64,000 bases of DNA from Porphyromonas levii DSM 23370 (GCF_000379925.1 NZ_KB904239.1:1605-65604); one strand, 5' to 3'. Counted from the stretch's first letter, positions 1 to 9,391 are shown. A program made the numbers and translations. Notes: generated by a model not told the origin, from the letters alone.

Positions 1-176
1 CTCCAGTCTCTCCCCAGAGGGACTCCAGTCTCTCCCTAGAGAGACTCCAGTCTCTTCCCAGAGGGACTCCAGTCTCTCCCTAGAGGGACTCCTGTTTCTC
101 CCTAGAGAGACTCCAGTCTCTCCCTAGAGGGACTCCAGTTTCTCCCTAGAGGGACTCCAGTTTCTCTCCTGAGGGA
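1..176. repeat. Tandem array of eight 22-bp repeats
   Basis: Eight contiguous units of exactly 22 bp start at 1, 23, 45, 67, 89, 111, 133 and 155. Each begins CTCCAGT (one CTCCTGT) and ends GAGGGA or GAGAGA around a TCCCTAGA core. Units differ at a few positions. Some unit junctions read GAGACT-CC-AGTCTC, an inverted repeat. There are no spacers, so this is not CRISPR. The array touches the window edge and may continue to the left. Related units in reverse orientation lie at 50738-50803, and a degraded reverse piece lies near 205-222. Confidence 0.9.
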
Positions 177-383
177 CTTTCAGTACTATGCCTAGTCATT
201 ATTGTTCCTCTAGGGAGAGACAAAATAGGAGATCGGTTAGTTGGGGCAGGGCAGACGCTTCTTTCAGAGCCTAGATAGTGCGTTTTTTGTAGTATTAAGT
301 AGGGAAAAATTGGTATATTGTCTCTCAATTTGTAGAGCTCTCTAACAGAAGAGTTCATTGTTGTTATACATATAGTTAGGTTT
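177..383. other. Leader region before the GH84 gene
   Basis: This stretch follows the repeat array and precedes the glycosidase start. It contains a reverse-oriented fragment of the 22-bp unit (CCTCTAGGGAGA near 208-219). I found no convincing coding sequence and no exact TAnnTTTG box. The promoter of the downstream gene must lie here or within the repeat array, but I cannot place it. Confidence 0.4.
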
Positions 384-2900
384 ATGATTAGAAAAGTTTG
401 TTTGGGTATCAGTCTAGTGGGAATGCTTTCTACTTATGGTGTCTTGGCACAGACCGATAGTTTTGACCTCGGAAGCCAGCGTCGTGAGTCGCAAGTGGTC
501 AGTACAGTGCCAGGAAAGAAGGTGGATCACAAGGGCATTGTCTTGAATCCAACACCTCAAGAGATGAGGATTGATTGGAGTAATAGTCTTAGTATCCGAA
601 ATGGGTTCTCTATCCGTGATCCCAAGAAGAGTTATAGTCGTGACATAGACTTTCTTACAATACGAAGTGGAAAGGGCACTATTCGGGTGACTGTCGACTA
701 TGGAGAGCGTATTGCGAAGCGTGCCGGTGTTAAGGCCGTGTCGGGGGCATATTTCCTCTCAATAGGCAAGAAGGGTATTACTATTACAGGCTACGACGAT
801 AGGGGCGCATTTTACGGACTGCAGACGCTTCGTCAGTTACTCTCTAGCCCTTATTTACGTGGTGGAGTGCTACCTTATATGACCATTAATGACTATCCCG
901 ACTTCCCTAATCGTGGCGTAGTAGAGGGCTTTTATGGAGCACCTTGGTCGCACGAGGTTCGGCTATCATTGATAGACTTCTACGGTAAAAATAAGATGAA
1001 TATCTACCTCTATGGCCCTAAAGATGATACCTACCATCGTACTCCAGGGTGGCGCTTACCTTACCCAGAGGAAGATGCGAAGAAGATTGTTGAGCTAGTT
1101 GAAGCGAGCAAGCGAGCTCGCGTAGACTTCGTATGGGCTATCCATCCAGGTCAGGATATCCATTGGAATGAGGAGGACTTCAATAATATTGTGCGTAAGT
1201 TCGAGATGATGTACGACCTTGGGGTGCGCCACTTTGCTGTCTTTTTCGATGATATTAGTGGTGATGGCACCAATCCGTATAAGCAAACGGAGTGGCTCAA
1301 TCGTTTGACCACGGATTTCGTAGATAAGAAGGGCGATGTATCTCCGCTTACTGTTTGCCCCACCGACTATACTAAGTTGTGGGCTAATCCTACGGAGGAG
1401 GGTGCCCTTGCTGTATATGGTAAGACATTGAACCCCGAGATTAAGGTATTCTGGACGGGCGATGTCGTGTGTGCCGATCTTACTTGTTCCACGCTAGAGT
1501 TTGTAAATAGCCGTATCAAGCGCCCTGCTTACTTTTGGTGGAACTTCCCTGTCACCGACTATGCTCGTCAGGTGCTTATGATGGGACCTTCGTATGGTTT
1601 GGATACTACTCTAACGAGCAATGAAGTAGTGGGTGTCCTGAGCAATCCAATGGAGCATGGTGAGGCCAGCAAGTTGGCTCTTTATGGTGCTGCGGACTAT
1701 GGTTGGAATGTGCAGGACTTCAATTCTATGGACAATTGGGAGCGCGGTTTGGTAGAGATTGTGCCAGAGGCTCCAGAGGCTTTCCGTACTTTTGCTATCC
1801 ACGCTACAGATACGGAGACTGGCTATCGTAGAATTGAATCGTGGGAGACCGAGACCTTTACGATGGAGCAATGGGAGCCTGCAAAGGTAAGTGCACTGAA
1901 TGTGGAGTTCATCAAAATCCAAGAAGCAGCGAAGTGCCTACTGAGTGTGGGTATCAATCCCCTTTTGCTCTCAGAGCTGAAGCCTTGGATTATAGAGTTG
2001 GGTAAGCTAGGAGCCCGTGGACAGCGTGCTATTGAGCTTGGGCAAATCTATAATGATGGGCACAGTGATGCTCTATTCTGGAATAGGTATGTAGCCAATG
2101 TAATGAGTGATGACGAGGTAAAGAACTACCAAGCGCATAAGTCAGGGACCATGAAGCTACAGCCTTTCTATGACCATATGATGGCCGATCTCGCTTTCTT
2201 ATTTTACCAAAAGCTCACTAATGAAATTCCTCACGACTATAAGGGCATTAGTTCGTTTGCCAATAGTGGTGGGGCTACTTCCAAGCTGATGTTGGATAGA
2301 AATGATAGTACCTATTACACATCAGCGGTATCTCAGCAAGCTGGTTCGTGGATAGGAGTAGATCTTAGAGAGGCTCGTCCTGTCCGTGAGATACGTATAT
2401 TGCAGGGACGTAATAGTGTGGATGATGTAGACTATTTCGACCATGCTACGCTACAATACTCAGTAGACGGTAAGGAGTGGCATACTCTGATTCCTGAAGT
2501 AGAGAAGAAGTATGAGATAGAGTGGAAGGGCAAAGAGGTGCAGGCACGGTATGTACGTCTCATGCGTCTCAATTCTGAGCGCCGCAATTATGCTGCCGTG
2601 CGTAGCTTCGAGATTAACCCTATGGAGGGGTACAATGCAGCAATGGATTGCAGTCTTTCTACGGCGCTTGATCTGAATGGTTCTCTCGAGTTGGAGGTTG
2701 CTTCAGGTGCCAAGCAGCTGGTATTGCTCCTCGGTGAGGTGTCCGCACCAATAGAGGTGAAGCAGCTTAATGCCAAGGGAGAAGTGGTGGCAACTGATAG
2801 GGTTACGAGTCCGTATACTCAATTGGATAAGGTGAGTCCTCAGGTGACCAAACTATTGATAAGTGGTAATGGAACTATCTATGAGGTTATTACTAGATAA
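384..2900 (+). CDS. Secreted GH84-type beta-N-acetylglucosaminidase
   Basis: The 838-aa product resembles GH84 beta-N-acetylglucosaminidases (the bacterial O-GlcNAcase/NagJ/hyaluronidase-like family). It begins with a signal peptide (about 1-22, cleaved near LAQ). An N-terminal alpha/beta domain (about 50-165) is followed by the catalytic barrel, which opens with RGVVEGFYGAPWS near 177-189. Adjacent D289 and D290 in FFDDISGDG match the Asp pair this family uses for substrate-assisted catalysis. A helical region follows, then a discoidin/F5-8-type carbohydrate-binding domain at about 640-755 (SWIGVDLREARPVREIRI). The product probably removes terminal GlcNAc from host glycans in the periplasm or outside the cell. 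A GH123-type gene overlaps its 3' end, so the two are probably co-transcribed. Substrate specificity is inferred from the family. Confidence 0.9.
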   Translation: MIRKVCLGISLVGMLSTYGVLAQTDSFDLGSQRRESQVVSTVPGKKVDHKGIVLNPTPQEMRIDWSNSLSIRNGFSIRDPKKSYSRDIDFLTIRSGKGTIRVTVDYGERIAKRAGVKAVSGAYFLSIGKKGITITGYDDRGAFYGLQTLRQLLSSPYLRGGVLPYMTINDYPDFPNRGVVEGFYGAPWSHEVRLSLIDFYGKNKMNIYLYGPKDDTYHRTPGWRLPYPEEDAKKIVELVEASKRARVDFVWAIHPGQDIHWNEEDFNNIVRKFEMMYDLGVRHFAVFFDDISGDGTNPYKQTEWLNRLTTDFVDKKGDVSPLTVCPTDYTKLWANPTEEGALAVYGKTLNPEIKVFWTGDVVCADLTCSTLEFVNSRIKRPAYFWWNFPVTDYARQVLMMGPSYGLDTTLTSNEVVGVLSNPMEHGEASKLALYGAADYGWNVQDFNSMDNWERGLVEIVPEAPEAFRTFAIHATDTETGYRRIESWETETFTMEQWEPAKVSALNVEFIKIQEAAKCLLSVGINPLLLSELKPWIIELGKLGARGQRAIELGQIYNDGHSDALFWNRYVANVMSDDEVKNYQAHKSGTMKLQPFYDHMMADLAFLFYQKLTNEIPHDYKGISSFANSGGATSKLMLDRNDSTYYTSAVSQQAGSWIGVDLREARPVREIRILQGRNSVDDVDYFDHATLQYSVDGKEWHTLIPEVEKKYEIEWKGKEVQARYVRLMRLNSERRNYAAVRSFEINPMEGYNAAMDCSLSTALDLNGSLELEVASGAKQLVLLLGEVSAPIEVKQLNAKGEVVATDRVTSPYTQLDKVSPQVTKLLISGNGTIYEVITR

Positions 2901-4614
2901 GTTAGCAATGGGTGTGTGGCTGGTGGCGATTCTTTCGTCACCAGCACTACTTGCTCAGGACTATGTGGAGCTGGGCGATCCTAAACCGCACGATAGTGCG
3001 CAGGTATGGGATAAGGGTTTGCAAGAAAAGATGGCTGTGGAGTGGGGTTCGACTAATACCCGCTATCCTAAGCACGATCTCCCACGAGAGATAAGGGGTA
3101 AGAGTGTAGAACTATCGGCGTGGCGAGGAGAGCGGGTTAATGCCCAAGCGGTACTGTATACTCGGGTGCCCCTTCATCAAGTAAAGGTGGAAGTGAGTGA
3201 CCTGAGAGGTGAGCAAGGTTTAATACCTTCGGATGCTATACGTACCCACTTCGTACGCTATGTGATGAGTGATGAGCTAAATCCTGAAGGTTCGGGCAGC
3301 GGAGGCTGTGGTCAGAGACCCGACAAGAGTCAGTGGGACTCTATCCTTGTGGCTGACGTACTAGATAGTATTGCAACTCGGGATGTGCAGGCATATACCG
3401 TCCAACCCATTTGGGTACAAGTGGCTGTGCCGAGCGAGGTGGCTCCAGGACTATATACGGGGAGTATTGGAGTAGCAGGACATAAGTTGACTCTAAAAGT
3501 AAGGGTAGGGGTGAGAGAGCTTCCTCCACCTTCGGAGTGGCAACAGCATCTTGACTTTTGGCAAAACCCTTATGCCGTAGCACGATATCATCAGGTTCCG
3601 CTGTGGAGTAAGGCACATTTCGAACTGATGAAGCCCCTATTTGGTATGCTACGTGATTCAGGTCAGCGGGCTATCACAACAACTATACTGTACAAGCCTT
3701 GGAATGGACAGACCGAGGATCACTACGATAGTATGATTGGTCGTACTCTTAATATTGATGGTACTTGGCGCTATGATTATACGGTATTTGATAGATGGGT
3801 GACCTTTATGCTCGAGGAAGTAGGTATAGATGGGATCATTAGTTGCTACAGTATGATACCTTGGCAGCTTAGCTTCGACTACTACGACCAAGCTACCTCT
3901 AGGGTAGAATACGTAAAGGCAAAACCAGGAGATAAGGCATATACTGACTATTGGTACCCCTTCCTGAAAGACTTTGCTAAGCATCTAAGAGAGAAAGGGT
4001 GGTTCGACCGCACTATGATTGCCATGGATGAGCGCCCTATGGAGGCTATGCGTGAGGCTATCAAGATTATTAAGAGTGCCGATGCTGACTTTAAGATATC
4101 GCTAGCAGGCAACTATCATGAGGAGATTATTGATGACCTTTACTATTGTAGCATTCCCTATGGACACAAGTTCCCCGAGCAAAAGCTCAAAGAGCGAAGA
4201 GCAAAGGGACAGATCAGCACGGTGTATACTTGCTGTACGGAGGCTTTCCCCAATATCTTTACCTTCTCGCCACCTGCCGAGGCTTCATTTACTGCAGTCT
4301 ATGCACTAGCCGCTAATTACGATGGCTATCTGAGGTGGGCTATTAATAGTTGGGTCAAGGATCCATTGAGGGATAGCCGTTTCCGCTCATTTGCCGCTGG
4401 TGATCCTTACACTATCTATCCAGGGGCAAGGAGCAGTATTCGTTTCGAGAAGTTCCTCGAAGGCAAACAGATGGCTGAGAAGGTACTTATCCTCAGGCGA
4501 GAGGGCTACAATCCACACCTAGAAAAGCTCCTCGAGAGATTTGTCTCCAATGAGCGACAAGAGAGTGCAGAGGAACTGATAGAGGCGCTTGGGGTACTTA
4601 TCAATCAGTTGTAA
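2881..4614 (+). CDS. Secreted GH123-type glycoside hydrolase (DUF4091)
   Basis: The product, about 577 aa from this start, resembles the DUF4091/GH123 catalytic family, whose characterised members are beta-N-acetylgalactosaminidases. I chose the ATG at 2881 because it gives a clean signal peptide (MRLLLDK, hydrophobic core, SSPALLAQ). An upstream in-frame ATG at 2863 and a later one at 2908 are possible. The N-terminal half is beta-rich. The catalytic region follows HLDFWQNPY, and Asp383-Glu384 in AMDERPM fits the family's Asp-Glu pair. The start overlaps the GH84 gene by 20 bp, which suggests translational coupling. Together the two enzymes would trim GlcNAc and GalNAc from glycoconjugates. 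The 3' end overlaps the convergent MATE gene by 10 bp. Confidence 0.8.
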   Translation: MRLLLDKLAMGVWLVAILSSPALLAQDYVELGDPKPHDSAQVWDKGLQEKMAVEWGSTNTRYPKHDLPREIRGKSVELSAWRGERVNAQAVLYTRVPLHQVKVEVSDLRGEQGLIPSDAIRTHFVRYVMSDELNPEGSGSGGCGQRPDKSQWDSILVADVLDSIATRDVQAYTVQPIWVQVAVPSEVAPGLYTGSIGVAGHKLTLKVRVGVRELPPPSEWQQHLDFWQNPYAVARYHQVPLWSKAHFELMKPLFGMLRDSGQRAITTTILYKPWNGQTEDHYDSMIGRTLNIDGTWRYDYTVFDRWVTFMLEEVGIDGIISCYSMIPWQLSFDYYDQATSRVEYVKAKPGDKAYTDYWYPFLKDFAKHLREKGWFDRTMIAMDERPMEAMREAIKIIKSADADFKISLAGNYHEEIIDDLYYCSIPYGHKFPEQKLKERRAKGQISTVYTCCTEAFPNIFTFSPPAEASFTAVYALAANYDGYLRWAINSWVKDPLRDSRFRSFAAGDPYTIYPGARSSIRFEKFLEGKQMAEKVLILRREGYNPHLEKLLERFVSNERQESAEELIEALGVLINQL

Positions 4615-5945
4615 GACTTTGTGAGCCTCGTGATATAGCGATAGCTCATGATACCAATGAAGAGGAAGTAGATCACCTCTACGGTGAAGCACATGGCTAC
4701 TGTAGCACCTAGGAGATAGACCATTACGGCTCCGTATACGAGATAAAAGGCAGTATTGATGAGTTCGATCAGGAATACCATCTTGGTATTTCCGGTCGAA
4801 CTCACTGCATTGAAGTACATATTACCTGCAGAGGCAATGAGTGCTGCAAGTGAAAATACCCTTAGGGTGGCTACTGCATCATGGATAAGATCCGGATTGT
4901 CTGTAAATATGCGGAGCGGTAGCTCAGGAAATAATTGTATGAAGGTAAAGATAATGAGCATCGTGCCAAAGGAGAGACGTACTGCGCGTGCCATATATCG
5001 TGATAATTGTTCTAGCTGTCCAGCTCCTACGATATGCCCTACGGTGGTACGTACTGAGGTTCCGTATGAGTTCATCGGCATAAATATAAGGACATAGATC
5101 TGTCGGGTAATAGATGCCACTGCCAGCTGCCTCTCGCCCAAACTCTCTAGCATGAAGAAGAATATTGCCCATACCGATTGGCTAACAAATGCTTGTAGCA
5201 TTAGGTATGAACTCATATTGAAGAGTTGTTTGGAGAGCTGTCTATCTAACGCCAATAGGCTAGATCTATTGATGCCGAATACTTCGGTATCTACCTTGAA
5301 TCGGATATAGAGGATATAAAACAGCACGGATGCTGCTTCGGCTGCTACACTCGCTATAGCTGCTCCTTTTACGCCCATCTCTGGGAACCCTAGATTGCCA
5401 AAGATAAGTCCGTAGTCTAGTACGATATTGACAATGGACATCACTACTGAATTGAGCGTAAGTACCTTGGTGCGACCAATGCCTACAAAGAAGGAGCGGA
5501 AGGTGGCAGAGAGAAAGGCGAATACAAAACCGAAGCTGCGATATGTCCAATACTCTATCGCTGTTTCCGCAACCCTTGGGCTACTGAGTAGCCCTCTGAA
5601 GAGGGTCGGACCAGCAACTATAGCGATGGTGGTAACGGTAAGTGCTGCTAGGATGAGGAGTTTGATACTTTGCCCCAATACCCTGCCGATGTCGGCTTTG
5701 TTATTCGCTCCGTAACGATGACTGGTGAGGATCTGAGTACCACTTGCCAATCCCCATCCTATGGTGTAAATACTAAAGTATACCAAGCTGCCCATAGCGG
5801 TACCGCCGAGCTGAATTTCTCCCACACGGGTGATGAAAGCAGTATCCACTACCCCAATAAGGCTTTGAGCTATTAGGGAGATAAAGACAGGCCACGATAG
5901 CCTGAGTATATTCTGGGTTGTAAGATCTAGTTTATATTCCGACAT
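4605..5945 (-). CDS. MATE-family multidrug/cation exporter
   Basis: This 446-aa inner-membrane protein has about twelve hydrophobic segments and the MATE-family layout of two homologous six-helix halves (LSWPVFISLIAQSLIGVVDT near the N-terminus). Family members export cationic drugs or metabolites in exchange for Na+ or H+. I placed the start at the ATG reading MSEYKLDL, because the longer in-frame extension crosses a promoter-like TATATTTGC box at 5973-5981. It is transcribed away from the helicase gene, whose terminator lies just upstream. Its last 10 bp overlap the convergent GH123-type gene. The substrate cannot be told from sequence. Confidence 0.88.
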   Translation of the reverse strand: MSEYKLDLTTQNILRLSWPVFISLIAQSLIGVVDTAFITRVGEIQLGGTAMGSLVYFSIYTIGWGLASGTQILTSHRYGANNKADIGRVLGQSIKLLILAALTVTTIAIVAGPTLFRGLLSSPRVAETAIEYWTYRSFGFVFAFLSATFRSFFVGIGRTKVLTLNSVVMSIVNIVLDYGLIFGNLGFPEMGVKGAAIASVAAEAASVLFYILYIRFKVDTEVFGINRSSLLALDRQLSKQLFNMSSYLMLQAFVSQSVWAIFFFMLESLGERQLAVASITRQIYVLIFMPMNSYGTSVRTTVGHIVGAGQLEQLSRYMARAVRLSFGTMLIIFTFIQLFPELPLRIFTDNPDLIHDAVATLRVFSLAALIASAGNMYFNAVSSTGNTKMVFLIELINTAFYLVYGAVMVYLLGATVAMCFTVEVIYFLFIGIMSYRYITRLTKSYN

Positions 5946-5972
5946 ATATCGCACTGGATGTTTGTTTCCTAC

Positions 5973-5981
5973 GCAAATATA
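5973..5981 (-). promoter_or_regulatory. -7 box for the MATE gene
   Basis: On the minus strand this reads TATATTTGC, an exact fit to the Bacteroidota TAnnTTTG box, 28 nt before the chosen ATG at 5945. Confidence 0.6.
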
Positions 5982-6000
5982 CCCAATATAAATAGGAAAA

Positions 6001-6027
6001 GCCCGTGGAGTAGGGTGCTCCACGGGC
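6001..6027 (-). terminator. Terminator of the DEAD-box helicase gene
   Basis: Perfect 10-bp arms (GCCCGTGGAG and CTCCACGGGC) flank a 7-nt loop. On the minus strand the hairpin is followed by TTTTCCTATTT, as expected for Rho-independent termination a few bases after the helicase stop. Confidence 0.85.
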
Positions 6028-6032
6028 TTCTA

Positions 6033-7718
6033 TTACTTCTTGCGCTTATGGCGGGTAACCCTGATGGGTTTCTCTCGGTATTCAAACTCATTGAGCGCCT
6101 CTTGCACATCCTCAGCATCGTGCGGACGTATCTCGAAGGTAGCATTGCGGTCATAGACATCTATCTTGCCTATAGGCACTCGGCGGCCAGTGCAGTGCTC
6201 AATCATATCTATCAGGATATTTGGGTAGAGCTTATCTTTCTTCCCGAAGTTAATCTGAAGGAGCTCCATATTCTCTCGCCCTTTACCTTTCCTTGGCTTC
6301 TCACTCCTTTCTCGTTTATTGCCTCGCTCAGGTCGCTCAGGTCTCTCCTGCCTATCACGTCTCTCCCTTTTATCCTCTCGAGGTGCTCTATCGGGAATTT
6401 CTTCTATCTGCTGAGCATTCTTGTAGTAGTCGAGCATCCGAGAAATCTCTATATACACTAGCCTTTGTAATAGTTCCTCGCTATCCAACCATGAGAGGCG
6501 GTTTATTACAGCCTCCATATAGGGAGCTATGGCCTCAAGGTCTGGCACAGTATGTTCCATGCGATGGACAAATTGCATTAGCTGTTTCTCGCAGATATCT
6601 TCTGCCTTAGGGAGCATTGCCCGTTCGATAGTGATGCCACTCTCCTTTTCTATGCGCTTAATCTGTCCCCTCTCTCTTGCGTGGCAGATAGCTATAGAGA
6701 TACCTTTTTTCCCCGCACGAGCTGTACGACCACTACGGTGGGTATAGTTCTCGACCTCAGTAGGGATACCATAGTGGATGACGTGCGTAAGGTTATTCAC
6801 GTCTAGTCCTCTAGCTGCTACATCTGTGGCTACAAGCAACTGAATCATTCCGTGACGGAAACGATTCATCACGTTGTCTCTCTGTGCTTGGGATAGCTCC
6901 CCATGGAGCGCATCGGCACTATAGCCATCGGCGATCAACTTTTCCGCTATCTCCTGGGTGCTCCTACGTGTCTTACAAAAGATGATACCATAGATATTGG
7001 GGTAGTAGTCCGCAATGCGTTTGAGCGCTAAGTAACGGTCATCCGAAGACACTACGTAGTAAAGATGCTGTATATTGTGATTGACCCTCTGCTCATTACC
7101 CACCGAGATTTCAGTAGGATCTTTCATGTACTTGCTGATAATCTTTCTTATCTCCTCGGGCATTGTAGCGGAGAAGAGTAGTAGATGGCGCTCGGAAGGA
7201 ATGTTCTCAAGGATACTATCAATATCCTCGCTAAATCCCATATTGAGCATCTCATCGGCTTCGTCGAGTACGACATCGTAGACCTGACTTAGGTCAATCG
7301 CTTTCCGCCTCAGGAGATCGAGCAAACGCCCAGGCGTAGCAACGACTATCTGAGCCCCTCTTCGGATACGTGAGATCTGATCCTCTATAGAGGCTCCACC
7401 GTACACAGCTACAATATTAACATCGTCTAGGTGGATAGCAAACTGGGCTAAATCACGAGTAATCTGCATACATAGCTCACGGGTAGGAGCTAGTATTAGC
7501 GCTTGTGGATGGTGCTGAGTCGTATCAAGATTTTGCAGAATCGGAAGTCCGAAAGTGGCGGTCTTGCCACTACCTGTCTGTGCGAGTGCAATAATATCTC
7601 GGGCTTCGCCTAAGAGCAGTGGTATTACTGCTTCTTGTATAGGCATAGGGGCTTGGAAGCCCATCTTGTTGATGGCTTCGAGTAGGGGACGAGATACCCC
7701 CAATTCTGCAAACGTCAT
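6033..7718 (-). CDS. deaD: DEAD-box ATP-dependent RNA helicase, DeaD/CsdA type
   Basis: The 561-aa protein has the full DEAD-box set: Q motif region (PMPIQ near 25), Walker A AQTGSGKT (46-53), APTREL (77-82), DEAD (152-155), SAT in LLFSATMP, and HRSGRTARAG. A C-terminal DbpA-type RNA-binding domain covers about the last 75 residues (INFGKKDKLYPNILIDM). Between core and RNA-binding domain lies a charged linker rich in Arg, Glu and Pro (about 440-480). Family members unwind structured RNA in ribosome assembly and mRNA decay. The start lies 6 bp after the stop of the THUMP methyltransferase gene, so the two probably form an operon dedicated to rRNA maturation. Confidence 0.93.
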   Translation of the reverse strand: MTFAELGVSRPLLEAINKMGFQAPMPIQEAVIPLLLGEARDIIALAQTGSGKTATFGLPILQNLDTTQHHPQALILAPTRELCMQITRDLAQFAIHLDDVNIVAVYGGASIEDQISRIRRGAQIVVATPGRLLDLLRRKAIDLSQVYDVVLDEADEMLNMGFSEDIDSILENIPSERHLLLFSATMPEEIRKIISKYMKDPTEISVGNEQRVNHNIQHLYYVVSSDDRYLALKRIADYYPNIYGIIFCKTRRSTQEIAEKLIADGYSADALHGELSQAQRDNVMNRFRHGMIQLLVATDVAARGLDVNNLTHVIHYGIPTEVENYTHRSGRTARAGKKGISIAICHARERGQIKRIEKESGITIERAMLPKAEDICEKQLMQFVHRMEHTVPDLEAIAPYMEAVINRLSWLDSEELLQRLVYIEISRMLDYYKNAQQIEEIPDRAPREDKRERRDRQERPERPERGNKRERSEKPRKGKGRENMELLQINFGKKDKLYPNILIDMIEHCTGRRVPIGKIDVYDRNATFEIRPHDAEDVQEALNEFEYREKPIRVTRHKRKK

Positions 7719-7724
7719 AATGTT

Positions 7725-9260
7725 TTATTCTTCAGAAGGTGTGTTGTCTCCAGGCTTACGCTCATGATTGGCTCTAGGGGTGAAGCGAACTGGCTCACAC
7801 TCCTCGCGGTGGCGAGAGCTGAACATAGACCTCTGCTCCTCATACGCTTCATTGGCATGATTGGCTTGGAAACTACGACGTTCTCCACGCTCCTCCCTTG
7901 GTTGGGAACTGCGTCTGTCGTCGCGATTGTTACGGTTGTCGCGTCTGCGATCGTCGCGATTGTCTTGTCTTGGTCGGCGGCTACTCATACGGAAAGCTTG
8001 TTGCTCACGCTTCATCGCCTCGCGCTCACGATAGTACCGCTCACGCTCCTCGAGTGATGGAAGTAACCCCTGTTCACTAAGCTCCTCTAGGTGGTCGCTA
8101 CGCTTGCCCTCAAACATCTCGTAGCCTCTGAGTTCACACTCAATCATCCCATTGTAGAGCTTCTCTCTATGGAATTGCTTTAGTCCAATGGCATTGAACC
8201 CTTCCTCTAGGCTGCCACTTATAATCCACGCTTTCCACCCTGTAAATACATGCTTAAGGGTAGACCCAATATTGCTATAAAGCTTCTCAAGGTCATTGGG
8301 GCGCATACGGTCGCCATAGGGAGGATTCATGACGATGATACCCTCACTTGCAGGTCTATCCTCTAGAGTGTACTCCTCAAAAGCCTTTACCTGAAGGTCT
8401 ACATACTTTGTGATACCAGCATTCTTGATATTTCCTCTCGTGATAGCAATAGCCTTAGGATGATTGTCCGAACCATATATCTTATGTTCGAAAGGCTTCT
8501 CTTCCCAGTCCTCAAGGACGTCACTAAATAGTTCGCTGTCGAAGTCTGTCCAGCGCTCAAAGGCATACTGAGCTCTGAATATACCTGGAGGTATGCCTAG
8601 CGCAATCAACGCAGCCTCTGTTAGGAATGTCCCACTACCACACATGGGGTCTAGGAAATCGCACTGTCCTTCCCAGCCAGCTCGTAATAAGATACCGGCA
8701 GCTAGCACCTCACTGATAGGCGCATCGTTTTGTCCTAGACGATAGCCACGCTTGTGCAGACTTTCCCCACTAGAGTCGAGAGCCAGGGTTACAGTAGTAT
8801 CCGCTATATGTATATGGAATAGCACATCAGGATCCGCTACCGATACATTCGGACGGCGATCTGCGACATCATTGAAATAGTCTGCAATAGCATCCTTAGC
8901 TCGATAGGCTACAAACTTACTATGAGTAAACTGCTCTGAGTAAACGACTGTGTCTACTGCGAATGTAGTACGAGGAGTGAGGTATTGATCCCACTTTATA
9001 TTATCGTAGAGGTATTGGTAGATTTCATCGGGATTGGTTGCTTCGAATTGAGCAATAGGCTTGAGTATCCTAAGCGCTGTTCGGAGGTGGATATTGGCTT
9101 TGTAGAGCATCTTTTGATCTCCTCTAAAAGCTACCATTCTCCTTCCTGGTACTATATCCTTTGCGCCTAACTCTTTAAGCTCATCCACCAAGATATCCTC
9201 CAGACCATACATGGTCTTGGCAAGCATATCAAACTCCCCAGTAATCACTTCGTTCACCAT
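7725..9260 (-). CDS. THUMP-domain rRNA N2-guanine methyltransferase (RlmL N-half/YpsC-like)
   Basis: The 511-aa product has an N-terminal ferredoxin-like plus THUMP RNA-binding region (about 10-160) and a class I SAM-dependent methyltransferase domain. DPMCGSGTFL is the SAM-binding motif and MNPPYGDRM is the NPPY motif typical of N2-guanine methyltransferases acting on 23S rRNA. It matches the stand-alone RlmL-type enzyme without the RlmK half. The last roughly 110 residues form a low-complexity tail rich in Arg, Asp and Asn (RDDRRRDNRNNRDDRR), not needed for catalysis in the family. The gene precedes deaD by 6 bp. The exact target base is inferred only. Confidence 0.85.
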   Translation of the reverse strand: MVNEVITGEFDMLAKTMYGLEDILVDELKELGAKDIVPGRRMVAFRGDQKMLYKANIHLRTALRILKPIAQFEATNPDEIYQYLYDNIKWDQYLTPRTTFAVDTVVYSEQFTHSKFVAYRAKDAIADYFNDVADRRPNVSVADPDVLFHIHIADTTVTLALDSSGESLHKRGYRLGQNDAPISEVLAAGILLRAGWEGQCDFLDPMCGSGTFLTEAALIALGIPPGIFRAQYAFERWTDFDSELFSDVLEDWEEKPFEHKIYGSDNHPKAIAITRGNIKNAGITKYVDLQVKAFEEYTLEDRPASEGIIVMNPPYGDRMRPNDLEKLYSNIGSTLKHVFTGWKAWIISGSLEEGFNAIGLKQFHREKLYNGMIECELRGYEMFEGKRSDHLEELSEQGLLPSLEERERYYREREAMKREQQAFRMSSRRPRQDNRDDRRRDNRNNRDDRRSSQPREERGERRSFQANHANEAYEEQRSMFSSRHREECEPVRFTPRANHERKPGDNTPSEE

Positions 9261-9299
9261 TTTTGGTTCCTAACAGACTCTTAAAATCAATTTCGGGCA

Positions 9300-9307
9300 C
9301 AAAGGTA
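9300..9307 (-). promoter_or_regulatory. -7 box for the methyltransferase-helicase operon
   Basis: The minus-strand sequence is TACCTTTG, an exact TAnnTTTG match about 40 nt before the ATG. It is divergent from the lysO promoter about 45 bp away. Confidence 0.6.
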
Positions 9308-9349
9308 CAAATAATCAGGGGAATATCAATAGCATACAGCGAGATTGAG

Positions 9350-9357
9350 TATCTTTG
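9350..9357 (+). promoter_or_regulatory. -7 box for the lysO pair
   Basis: TATCTTTG matches TAnnTTTG exactly and lies 34 nt before the ATG at 9392. Confidence 0.6.
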
Positions 9358-9391
9358 TCACTAATTTGCAAAACTATATAAGGTAGAATAT

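Noticed and set aside
1-176. CRISPR array
   Set aside because: The units are contiguous 22-mers with no unique spacers, and no cas gene is in the window.
146-358. Minus-strand 70-codon frame in the leader
   Set aside because: It overlaps the repeat array and has no family resemblance or plausible promoter.
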